Shown here piece by piece: positions 48,777 through 55,933 of a DNA stretch of 64,000 nt. This DNA comes from an uncultured bacterium (GTDB lineage: Bacteria > Planctomycetota > UBA8742 > UBA2392): NCBI GenBank assembly GCA_938014885.1, contig CALLQI010000018.1:62001-126000 (forward strand). Reading direction: 5' to 3'. The notes below the pieces were generated by a model. The model saw only the letters and a list, made by a program, of their open reading frames with translations. It was not told where the DNA came from and ran no database searches. Every line of letters begins with the position of its first letter. The stretch's first letter is position 1. The position numbers and the translations under genes were made by a program.

Positions 48777-48854
48777 GACCGATAATCTGCACCAACTGCC
48801 CGCTTTCGCTGAAGTTCAGCGCCCCGTTCCGGCGTTAAAGAAAGTGGAGGCGTT

Positions 48855-49685
48855 GTGAAAGGTCGTGTGAACATTACGCGGGACCAACTCATGCGCGCCT
48901 TGCGCGTGTATTGGCATTTTGCGTGGCCGCCCTCAAGCGTATGTCCCGTGTTGCCGGAATGGGGCGATCTTGGGGTCAAGGGCATCCTCAAGCGTTTCAG
49001 CGATGAAACCGCCAATCACCCCAACGCGTGCCGCCGCTTTGTGCTTCGACTTGGCAATCACCTTTACCCGCACATGAAGTTCGCCGTCGAGCAATGCACG
49101 CCTGACGGCGATTTTTATTTCCTCGCCGATTGCCACGACGCCGCTCGCGCCCCGGGTGCCGTCGATCAGTCGCAGTGGGACCTGCTGCGCGGCCGCAACC
49201 TTGAAATCAAGCTCGCGATTGAAGCCGGCTGGGACGCCGAAGGCCTGCCCACGTTCCGCAACGCGCGCCATGCTGCGGCGGCTTGTTATGCCAGCCCCGG
49301 CCACGCGGGCGTCGGCGGCTGCCGCATCCTGATTGTGGATGATGAGCCGGCAAACGCCGAGCTTACAGGCGCAGTGCTGCGCGCCGAAGGATTCGGTACG
49401 GTGACATCGCCGTCGGGCAGCGATGCATTGGGCTGCGTGCGAAGTGTAAAGCCGGACCTGGTTGTTTCCGATTATGAGATGCCGGGCCTTACCGGCCGCG
49501 ACGTGGCGCTGAAACTGAAGGCCGACAAAGACACCCGCGAGATCCCGGTGCTGATCTGCACCTACGCGGATGTCACGGTCGAAGACCTGCGCCCCGCCGA
49601 CGCGCTGCTGAAGCGTCCGTTCTCGCCCCAGCAGCTGCGCCAGCAGGTTGACCTGTTGCTCAAGGGCAAAGCACGCCATGACTGA
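48855..49685 (+). CDS. Response regulator with an uncharacterised N-terminal domain
   Basis: 276 residues from a GTG at 48855 with GGAGG four bases upstream. The receiver domain is C-terminal (about 155-273), with Asp162-Asp163 (ILIVDDE), phospho-acceptor Asp206 (VVSDYEMPG), Thr236 (LICTYAD) and Lys253 (LLKRPF). The first ~140 residues form a compact domain (WHFAWPPSSVCPVLPEWGDLGVKG, LRLGNHLYPHMKFAVEQCTPDGDFYFLADCHD) that I do not recognise. A C-terminal receiver behind an unknown input or output domain is unusual. No histidine kinase is adjacent. The next gene overlaps by 8 bp. Confidence 0.88.
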   Translation: MKGRVNITRDQLMRALRVYWHFAWPPSSVCPVLPEWGDLGVKGILKRFSDETANHPNACRRFVLRLGNHLYPHMKFAVEQCTPDGDFYFLADCHDAARAPGAVDQSQWDLLRGRNLEIKLAIEAGWDAEGLPTFRNARHAAAACYASPGHAGVGGCRILIVDDEPANAELTGAVLRAEGFGTVTSPSGSDALGCVRSVKPDLVVSDYEMPGLTGRDVALKLKADKDTREIPVLICTYADVTVEDLRPADALLKRPFSPQQLRQQVDLLLKGKARHD

Positions 49686-49875
49686 GACCACGCCCAAGCC
49701 CAAACCGGAAAAGCCGCCGCTGCGTTACAACATCCGATGCGCCGGCTGCGGCGGTGATGTAGAGATCTGCCCCGACAGCCTCAGCAGCAAGATTGCGGTT
49801 TGCGCCGACTGCGGCATGCCCAACGCCACCCCGATCTACGCGTTGCTGTCAGGCCGCCGCCCCGGCCCGCGCTGA
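49678..49875 (+). CDS. Small zinc-ribbon-like protein
   Basis: 65 residues from the ATG at 49678. Two CxxC knuckles, CAGC in NIRCAGCGGDVE and CADC in AVCADCGMPN, would bind one zinc. A basic, proline-rich N-terminus (KPKPEKPPLRY) and a GRRPGPR tail flank it. It overlaps the response regulator gene by 8 bp, so the two are likely coexpressed, and could be a regulatory partner. No family name can be given. Confidence 0.7.
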   Translation: MTETTPKPKPEKPPLRYNIRCAGCGGDVEICPDSLSSKIAVCADCGMPNATPIYALLSGRRPGPR

Positions 49876-49885
49876 ACCATCGCGC

Positions 49886-50737
49886 CTACTTGGACGACTT
49901 CAACTGGACATTGCTGACCATACGTGACCAGGCTGAACTGGCGTGCACGGTTTCGGATTTCACCACCACGCCCGGGTGCTTCTGGCAGACCCAGATCTTG
50001 CGCGTGTACAGCGGGTGCCCGCTGCCGTCGTTGGTCCAGAAGTACACGGTGCAGCGCACTGCGGCCCCGCCCAGCATGATGGTTTCCTTGGTGGTAGTGA
50101 CGTCGCACCGGAACGCGCGGTACTCGTGCAGTTCTTTCAGTTCAGCCGGGTCGCGCTTGATCACGACGGGCTGCGCGCCTTTGCCGGACGACACGTGGCG
50201 GTACTCCAGCTCTTTCTGGGTCACGCTCAGCACTTCGGACGTCACATCATACTTGCTGGCACCATCCACCTCGCCCGCGCTTGAAAATGTTGAGCTGTGG
50301 CTGAACACCATTTTGCGCCCCACCGTCCAGTAGGCATCGAACTCGGCCGCGGTCCACGGCAACTCCAGCGGCAGCAGCGCGGTTTCAGCCTTGTGTTCGG
50401 TGAACTTGTCGATGGTGCACTTGTGCTTCTTGGCCAGCTTTTCGACATCAGCCTTCTTCACTTTCTCTTTCTCGCGCGACACCAGCCTCAGGATCGTCTC
50501 GATCGTACTGCCGGCAAAGCCGGCCGCGCCGGGCAGGGCGACGGCCTCTTTCACAAAGTCAGCGCGCACCGAAGGCGCAGAGCCCTGAGGTGTGACCAGA
50601 AAGAACGTGTAGACCCTGCGGTCCTTGGGGTTGGGGAAGGCCTTTGCGGCCTCATCAAACTGGTTCGCGCTGGCATCGCAGGCAAAGGCAAGGGTGAAGG
50701 CGATCGCTGCCAGAGCGGTGAAGGTGGTACGCAGCAT
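49886..50737 (-). CDS. Secreted protein related to the repeat protein at 24192
   Basis: 283 residues from the ATG at 50737 with CGGAGA upstream. Signal peptide RTTFTALAAIAFTLAFACDASA. A helical N-terminal region (KAFPNPKDRRVYTFFL, TIETILRLVSREKEKVKKADVEKLAKK) is followed by one copy of the domain that occurs twice in the protein at 24192: it begins LPWTAAEFDAYW and ends RKIWVCQKHPGVVVKSE. Probably exported to the periplasm or surface. Function unknown. Its stop lies ten bases from the zinc-ribbon gene's stop. Confidence 0.78.
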   Translation of the reverse strand: MLRTTFTALAAIAFTLAFACDASANQFDEAAKAFPNPKDRRVYTFFLVTPQGSAPSVRADFVKEAVALPGAAGFAGSTIETILRLVSREKEKVKKADVEKLAKKHKCTIDKFTEHKAETALLPLELPWTAAEFDAYWTVGRKMVFSHSSTFSSAGEVDGASKYDVTSEVLSVTQKELEYRHVSSGKGAQPVVIKRDPAELKELHEYRAFRCDVTTTKETIMLGGAAVRCTVYFWTNDGSGHPLYTRKIWVCQKHPGVVVKSETVHASSAWSRMVSNVQLKSSK

Positions 50738-50845
50738 TGGAGTCTCCGTTGGGTGCGGCGCCCTGTGCGCCGTACCCCAAGCTTCGTGCGCGCCTCGACA
50801 CCCGGCAAGTAATGCAATACCATTTTTTGTCCAAGGAGTTGCCAA

Positions 50846-52342
50846 ATGACAAGAAGTGCCAATCCTCTTGCCGGGGCTGAAGACGCGCGAATCGGCGAAG
50901 GGCTGCGGTTGCGGCTGGGCCAACTGGTTGCTCAAAACTCACAGGCCGCCGTGGCCCGCGCCGGCGGCGCAACCGAGTCCAGCGTGCATCGCTACCTGAA
51001 GGGGCGGCGCATTCCCGTAGAGTTCTGTGTGCGACTGTGCCAGCAGTTGCATGTCAACCTGGGCTGGTTGCTGATGGGGGCTGGCAGTGCCGGCGCAGGT
51101 GAAGGCAACCTGCTGGCCCAAGAGCTCACGGGCGAAATGGAGGGTCTGGTGCGGGTGCTGGCTGCACTGGAAACCGAACGTGGCAGCGGCATGGACACCA
51201 AGGGTGCGCGGCACTTCAAAGCGCTCAACAGTGTCCTTGAAGACTGGAAGCGCGCCCAGGCCGCCGTGGCACGGCGGATTGCACCCATCGCCGAGCGTCT
51301 GCTGACCGAGCTTGAGCTTGCCACGTCGCGCTACAACGAGGTCCGCGCGCAGGACCTGGCGCAATCTCTGGCCTTCCTTGAACAGTTCGGCCTGCCTGCG
51401 GAGTCACAGGCCAAGCTGGACCTTCAGCGCAGTTCACTCAGCCACTTGCGTCGTGATTACCATGAATCAGCCCGCATTCGTGAACGCCTGCTGTGGAAGC
51501 AGCTACTTCGGGACGCGGACAACTCCGCCGAGGTGATGTCGCTTGGGGCTTCAACGCTGGCTGCCCTGCATGTCGTTGCTGAACATGCCCGGGCGGCACG
51601 CATTGGCGACGCCCTGCATGCGGCCTACCGGCACTCTTCACCGACTCACGAGAGCTGGAACCGCCTGCGCGCTACCCGAAGTTTTGCGCTGGCAGAGACC
51701 GGCCGACTGACCGAGGCGCTGTCTGAGCTGGGCACCGCGCTAGCCTACCTGCCCGACGCGTTTCGCGCGCAGCACTGGGGACACTTCCAGCGCATGCAGG
51801 TTATGGCCGGCTTGCTGTCGCCCGCCGAAGCGCGGTTGATTGAGCCGGGCCTGCAGTCGCGGTCACGGGTGCTTGAGCTGATTCGTGTTGCCGTGGTGGA
51901 CCCGCAACAAGCCACGCTGCAGGGATTGCTTGCAGATGCGGGCAAGCTTGGCATCGCACCCAGCCCTCCTGACCTGCCCGGTTTTGCCGCCTGCCTGCAT
52001 GAGGCGTTGGGCGGCAAGCCCGGCCGCGCGCTGAAGAAGTGGGACGCCGCCGACCGGCAGCAACAAGTGGGCACCGACTGGCGCGGGCCCTATCTGCGCA
52101 GGGCGGTAACGCTTGCAGCTTTCGTGTCACCTGCCGAGGCACGTCGCCGGATCGATGCCCTGAAGAAGGAGGCGCCAGACAGCGCGCCGCGCAACATCAC
52201 CGACGAACTGGCGTGGTATCTCACACTTCAGAAACTTGACCTGCGTGGGACCCTGGCGGCTGAGCGCGAACAGCTGCAAGCTCGCTTGCAGGCATTGGCC
52301 GGGGCAGGCTATGCCATGATCGCACGGCTGCTGCGCCTGTGA
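50846..52342 (+). CDS. HTH regulator with TPR-like helical sensor region
   Basis: 498 residues. Residues ~15-72 form an XRE/Cro-type helix-turn-helix (LRLGQLVAQNSQAAVARAGG, SVHRYLKGRRIPVEFCVRLCQQLHVNLGWLLMG), recalling phage CI-like and bacterial regulators. The remaining ~420 residues are helical, with TPR-like repeats (HESWNRLRATRSFALAETGRLTEALSELGTALAYLP and QWGHFQRMQV). It probably binds DNA and senses a ligand or partner. It is divergent from the secreted-protein gene at 50737 with ~108 bp between, so it may control it. No sign of a phage context. Confidence 0.82.
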   Translation: MTRSANPLAGAEDARIGEGLRLRLGQLVAQNSQAAVARAGGATESSVHRYLKGRRIPVEFCVRLCQQLHVNLGWLLMGAGSAGAGEGNLLAQELTGEMEGLVRVLAALETERGSGMDTKGARHFKALNSVLEDWKRAQAAVARRIAPIAERLLTELELATSRYNEVRAQDLAQSLAFLEQFGLPAESQAKLDLQRSSLSHLRRDYHESARIRERLLWKQLLRDADNSAEVMSLGASTLAALHVVAEHARAARIGDALHAAYRHSSPTHESWNRLRATRSFALAETGRLTEALSELGTALAYLPDAFRAQHWGHFQRMQVMAGLLSPAEARLIEPGLQSRSRVLELIRVAVVDPQQATLQGLLADAGKLGIAPSPPDLPGFAACLHEALGGKPGRALKKWDAADRQQQVGTDWRGPYLRRAVTLAAFVSPAEARRRIDALKKEAPDSAPRNITDELAWYLTLQKLDLRGTLAAEREQLQARLQALAGAGYAMIARLLRL

Positions 52343-52405
52343 TTGCGTTTGGTGCGTGGCCGGCCCCGGGCTATCCTGTCTGCAGTTCTGGGCCCGGAGC
52401 TGACG

Positions 52406-53413
52406 ATGCAATTCTTGCTGATCCTGCTGCTGCTCGCGGCACCGCTGGCGGCCCGTACGCTGAAGGTGGGCGAAGAGGCCCCGAACTTCAAGGCCAACGG
52501 CGACATCATCAATCCGCCGGAGTTTGAACGCACCCTGGACGACTGCAAAGGCAGCGTGATCCTGGTGATGGAGTGGTCGCTGCGCGACCCCACCTTCGGC
52601 GACATGAAGAAGGTGCAGGACTACTACAACAAGCACGCCGGCAAGGGCCTGCACATCTGGACTGTGTATCGCCTCGACTTCGAAAAGCTGTTCCGCGTAC
52701 GCAAGATCGCCTGGGAGAACGGCTTCACCTTCCCAATCTGTATGGGCGGCTTCTACGACGAAAAGAACGACTTCTTCGGCTACAAGCGCGAAGAGTCCGG
52801 CTTCCGCACCACCGTGGTGGACATCGAAGGCAAAGTCGCCTTCTACGGTGAAAAGGGCTGGGACGCGGTGCTCGACAAAGAGCTTGCCAAGCTGGTCTAC
52901 GGCGGGCTGGGGCGCCAGAAGGTCGCCGACCCGGTCGCCAAGATCGCCGCCAGCTACGCCAAGCGCGACTTCGGCAAGGCGCTGAAAGATGCCGAAGCCC
53001 TTGAGGCCGCCGGCGTGCCCGAAGCCGCCGCCGACGACCATGGCTACATCGTGGGCAAGTTGAAGCAGATCGCCGACACCCGCAACCAGCGCATCACCGA
53101 ATGGGTGGCCGACAAGCGCTACGACTTGGCATTGCCGGTGCTAGAGGCCCTGCGCGACGAGTTCAAGGGCCACAAGATCGGCGACGACGCGAAGACGCAA
53201 CTGGATGCGATCAAGAAAGACAAGGACGCCAAGAAGGAAATCAAGGCCTTTGAAGACCTGCAGAAGCTGATCGACAAGCTGAAACTGGGCGAGAAACAGA
53301 TGCTCGTGAACGGCCTGAAAGACTTCGCCAAGCGCATGAACACTGTGCGCGCCGGAGTGGTGGCCACCAAACTGGCCGAGCAATACGAGCACGAACCCGA
53401 AAGCAACAAGTAG
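52406..53413 (+). CDS. Secreted thioredoxin-fold protein lacking the CxxC motif
   Basis: 335 residues from the ATG at 52406, where a signal peptide starts (QFLLILLLLAAPLAA). The N-terminal half resembles an AhpC/TlpA thioredoxin-like fold (LKVGEEAPNFKANGDIINPPEF, VILVMEWSLRDPTFGDMKKVQDYYNKHAG, TTVVDIEGKVAFYG), but the usual redox Cys pair is replaced by WSLRDPT, so it should not be a normal thiol oxidoreductase. The C-terminal half is helical and Lys/Ala/Asp-rich, with TPR-like content (GKALKDAEALEAAGVPEAAADDHGY). The stop overlaps the start of pcm by one base. Confidence 0.8.
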   Translation: MQFLLILLLLAAPLAARTLKVGEEAPNFKANGDIINPPEFERTLDDCKGSVILVMEWSLRDPTFGDMKKVQDYYNKHAGKGLHIWTVYRLDFEKLFRVRKIAWENGFTFPICMGGFYDEKNDFFGYKREESGFRTTVVDIEGKVAFYGEKGWDAVLDKELAKLVYGGLGRQKVADPVAKIAASYAKRDFGKALKDAEALEAAGVPEAAADDHGYIVGKLKQIADTRNQRITEWVADKRYDLALPVLEALRDEFKGHKIGDDAKTQLDAIKKDKDAKKEIKAFEDLQKLIDKLKLGEKQMLVNGLKDFAKRMNTVRAGVVATKLAEQYEHEPESNK

Positions 53414-54066
53414 TGGCGGACTTCGAACAACAGCGCCGCCACATGGTCCAGGACCAGCTGCAGGCACGCGGCATTCACGACCCGCGGGTGCTGCAGGCCA
53501 TGGGCGAGCTGCGCCGCGAAGAGTTCGTGCCCGCCGAGTTCACGCACCGCGCGTACGAAGACAGCCCGCAGCCCATCGGCCACGGGCAGACCATAAGCCA
53601 GCCCTTCATCGTGGCGTGGATGACACAACTGCTGCAGCCCGGCCCGGACGATGTCGTGCTGGAGATCGGCACAGGCTGCGGCTACCAGACCGCCGTGCTG
53701 GCAAAGCTGTGCCGCAAGGTCTGCACCATCGAGCGCGTGCCCGAACTTGCGCGACAGGCAAGCATCAACCTGCAGCGCGCTGGCATCGAGAACTATGAGC
53801 TGCGCATCGCCGACGGCACACAAGGCTGGCCCGATCAAGAAGCCGAACCGCAGTTCGCGCGCATCCTGTGCGCGGCCGCCCCGGCCGAAGTGCCCCCGGC
53901 GCTGATCGAGCAGCTGGCCCCGGAAGGCAGATTGGTACTGCCGTTGGGACCCAGGCAGCAGCAGTGGATGACGTTGATTCGCAAGGGCCGCGACGGCCGC
54001 CCGTTCCGGGAAGAGCTTGGGCTGGTGGCGTTCGTGCCGCTGGTGGCGGACCATCCGCGCGCCTGA
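53413..54066 (+). CDS. pcm: Protein-L-isoaspartate O-methyltransferase
   Basis: 217 residues from a GTG that overlaps the previous stop by one base. It repairs isoaspartyl damage in proteins using S-adenosylmethionine. Motifs: MVQDQLQARGIHDPRVLQAMGELRREEFVPAEF, the substrate region IGHGQTISQPFIVAWMTQLL, SAM-binding VLEIGTGCGYQTAVLAKLC, and ARILCAAAPAEVPPALIEQLAPEGRLVLPLG. A typical single-domain PCMT. It lies just upstream of the leu promoter region; read-through could feed the leu leader. Confidence 0.96.
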   Translation: MADFEQQRRHMVQDQLQARGIHDPRVLQAMGELRREEFVPAEFTHRAYEDSPQPIGHGQTISQPFIVAWMTQLLQPGPDDVVLEIGTGCGYQTAVLAKLCRKVCTIERVPELARQASINLQRAGIENYELRIADGTQGWPDQEAEPQFARILCAAAPAEVPPALIEQLAPEGRLVLPLGPRQQQWMTLIRKGRDGRPFREELGLVAFVPLVADHPRA

Positions 54067-54081
54067 GGGCACGACGCATCA

Positions 54082-54110
54082 TTGACCGTGCGGCAGTTGG
54101 TCACTACCAT
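54082..54110 (+). promoter_or_regulatory. Candidate promoter of the leu leader/operon
   Basis: TTGACC at 54082-54087 and TACCAT at 54105-54110 with a 17-bp spacer, just after the pcm stop. Transcription would start near 54117, placing the first leader ATG (54119) at or within a few bases of the 5' end. Confidence 0.6.
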
Positions 54111-54118
54111 CCGCGCCC

Positions 54119-54178
54119 ATGAAAACCTTCAACGCAATCGCGCTGCTTCTGCTTACTCCGCCTGGCGGGGTCAGGTAG
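54119..54178 (+). CDS. leu leader peptide 1 (four consecutive leucine codons)
   Basis: 19-residue frame MKTFNAIALLLLTPPGGVR, stop TAG at 54176. Codons 9-12 are four leucines (CTG CTT CTG CTT) at 54143-54154. No clear ribosome binding site; the ATG may be read from a nearly leaderless mRNA. It is followed by an attenuator terminator. GGCGGGG at 54164-54170 inside the frame can pair with CCCCGCC (54204-54210), giving an antiterminator if ribosomes stall at the Leu codons. Confidence 0.8.
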   Translation: MKTFNAIALLLLTPPGGVR

Positions 54179-54202
54179 TGCGTTGCAGGTCTGCACTTTC
54201 CG

Positions 54203-54234
54203 GCCCCGCCCACTAAGGCGGGGCTTTTTGTTTT
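54203..54234 (+). terminator. leu attenuator 1 terminator
   Basis: Perfect 8-bp stem GCCCCGCC / GGCGGGGC with a six-base loop (CACTAA), then TTTTT, G, TTTT. Its left arm (CCCCGCC) competes with GGCGGGG inside leader peptide 1, the layout of amino-acid-controlled attenuation. Confidence 0.9.
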
Positions 54235-54259
54235 CCGGCCGATTCATCCCAGTACGAAC

Positions 54260-54325
54260 ATGACTCGACACACCCACATCCTTGGCCTGCTTCGACTTCT
54301 CGTGCCGCGCGGCGCGCCGGGTTGA
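54260..54325 (+). CDS. leu leader peptide 2 (five leucine codons)
   Basis: 21 sense codons, stop TGA at 54323. Leucine at codons 8, 10, 11, 13 and 14 (LGLLRLL), followed by a Pro/Arg/Gly-rich end. GGCGCGC at 54311-54317 can pair with GTGCGCC at 54347-54353 (one G-U), which overlaps the left arm of the second terminator. It lies between the first terminator and leuA. No strong ribosome binding site. Confidence 0.75.
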   Translation: MTRHTHILGLLRLLVPRGAPG

Positions 54326-54348
54326 GGATTGCCATTTCCTCTTACCGT

Positions 54349-54378
54349 GCGCCCCGCCTTCGCGGGGCGCGTTTCTTT
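54349..54378 (+). terminator. leu attenuator 2 terminator
   Basis: Perfect 9-bp stem GCGCCCCGC / GCGGGGCGC with loop CTTC, then GTTTCTTT, ending 14 bp before the leuA ATG. An AAAGGA ribosome binding site follows at 54379, so the same structure could also affect leuA translation. Confidence 0.88.
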
Positions 54379-54391
54379 AAAGGACCCAGCC

Positions 54392-55933
54392 ATGCATGAA
54401 GCAACTGATCGAAGTAATCACGTCATCAATCGCATCACCATCTTCGACACCACCCTGCGCGATGGCGAGCAAACGCCCGGCGTCGCACTGAGCACCCGCG
54501 CCAAGCTCAAGATCGCCGCGATGCTCGAGCAACTCGGTGTCGACGTGATTGAGGCCGGCTTCCCCGCCTCTTCGCCCGGTGCCGCAGAATCCGTGGCGGC
54601 CGTTGCTGCCCAGGCCGAGAAGGCGTCCGTGTGCGCCCTCGCGCGCTGCCACGAAGGCGACATCCGCGTTGCGGCCGAGTCTCTGCGCGGCTCGCGAAAG
54701 CCACGCCTGCACGTGTTCATCGCCACCAGCCCAGGCCATATGCGCCACAAGCTGAAGTTGACCCCGACGCAAGTGATGGAACGTGCGGCCGCAGGCATCC
54801 GCATGGCGCGGGAACTCTGCTCCGATGTGCAGTTCAGTGCCGAAGACGCGACCCGCAGCGAAACGCATTTCCTGGACGACATCGTCGCCATGGCCGCCGA
54901 ACTGGGCGTGGCCACGATCAATATCCCCGACACCGTGGGCTATGCCGTGCCAGACGAATACGCGCGCACCATAAGCCGGCTGTGCGCCCTGGTAAGTAAG
55001 CACCCCGGCACGGTGATCAGCGCGCATTGCCACGACGATCTGGGGCTCGCGGTAGCCAACTCGCTGGCGGCCGTGGGTGCCGGTGCCCGGCAAGTCGAGT
55101 GCACCGTGAATGGAATCGGCGAACGCGCGGGCAACGCGGCACTGGAAGAGGTGGTGATGGCCCTGCGCACCCGCCCCGAAGTATGGGCGTTCCGCACCGC
55201 CATCCGCACCACGCGCCTGTGCCGCGCCAGTGCCAGAGTGGCCCGTCTGGCCGGTGTGGCCGTGGCACCCAACAAGGCCGTCGTGGGTGCCAATGCCTTT
55301 GCCCACGCCTCGGGCATTCACCAGCACGGGGTGATCGGCGACGCCAGCACCTATGAGGTGATGCGGGCTGAAGACGTAGGCGCGCGCACGTCGCTGGTCC
55401 TCGGCAAGCAGAGCGGCCGCCACGCCTTTGAACGCTGGTTGTCCGAGCGCGGCATCACGATATCGAAGCCCGAGTTCGAACTCGTGTTCCAGAAATTCAA
55501 GCGCGCGGCCGACGCGCGTGGCACCGTGCCCGAAAACCAGATTCTGGCATTGGTGAAGGGGCCCGGTCGCGGCCGCATGACCCTGCGCGAACTGGACGCG
55601 ACGCGCGCCGATGGCAGGGAGTGGATCGTCGCGGTCAGTCTGGCTGACTCTGCAGGCCGCGTGCACTGCGGACGCGGTACAGGTGAGCTCGCCAACGCGA
55701 TTGCCGCCGCGATCGCGGGGGCGGCCGGCATGTCACTGCTTGTGCAGCGGTGCAGCGTCGGCTCGCACTCACTGGGTGACGGCACGCAAGCCGTCGCGCA
55801 AGTTGAGTTCACGTGTGATGGCCTGCCATTGACCGGGCGCGCGATGGCAACCACCGAGTACGAGGCCATTGCCCACGCGATGATGGACGTGATGCCATCG
55901 GCTCAGCCTGCCGGGCACGAGGTGAAGTCATGA
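54392..55933 (+). CDS. leuA: 2-isopropylmalate synthase
   Basis: 513 residues from the ATG at 54392, with AAAGGA seven bases upstream; the frame is open to 54329 but that part lies in the attenuator. First committed step of leucine synthesis: 2-oxoisovalerate plus acetyl-CoA. The HMGL-like barrel starts with ITIFDTTLRDGEQTPGVALSTRAK and carries metal-binding HCHDDLGLAVANSLAAV and GIGERAGNAALEEV. The C-terminal LeuA_dimer/regulatory region (about 380-513) is present, so leucine feedback inhibition is likely. The stop overlaps leuC by four bases. Confidence 0.97.
   Translation: MHEATDRSNHVINRITIFDTTLRDGEQTPGVALSTRAKLKIAAMLEQLGVDVIEAGFPASSPGAAESVAAVAAQAEKASVCALARCHEGDIRVAAESLRGSRKPRLHVFIATSPGHMRHKLKLTPTQVMERAAAGIRMARELCSDVQFSAEDATRSETHFLDDIVAMAAELGVATINIPDTVGYAVPDEYARTISRLCALVSKHPGTVISAHCHDDLGLAVANSLAAVGAGARQVECTVNGIGERAGNAALEEVVMALRTRPEVWAFRTAIRTTRLCRASARVARLAGVAVAPNKAVVGANAFAHASGIHQHGVIGDASTYEVMRAEDVGARTSLVLGKQSGRHAFERWLSERGITISKPEFELVFQKFKRAADARGTVPENQILALVKGPGRGRMTLRELDATRADGREWIVAVSLADSAGRVHCGRGTGELANAIAAAIAGAAGMSLLVQRCSVGSHSLGDGTQAVAQVEFTCDGLPLTGRAMATTEYEAIAHAMMDVMPSAQPAGHEVKS

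Noticed and set aside
50846..52342. Phage CI-type repressor
   Set aside because: The HTH is of XRE type, but the long helical C-terminus and lack of phage genes argue for a chromosomal regulator.
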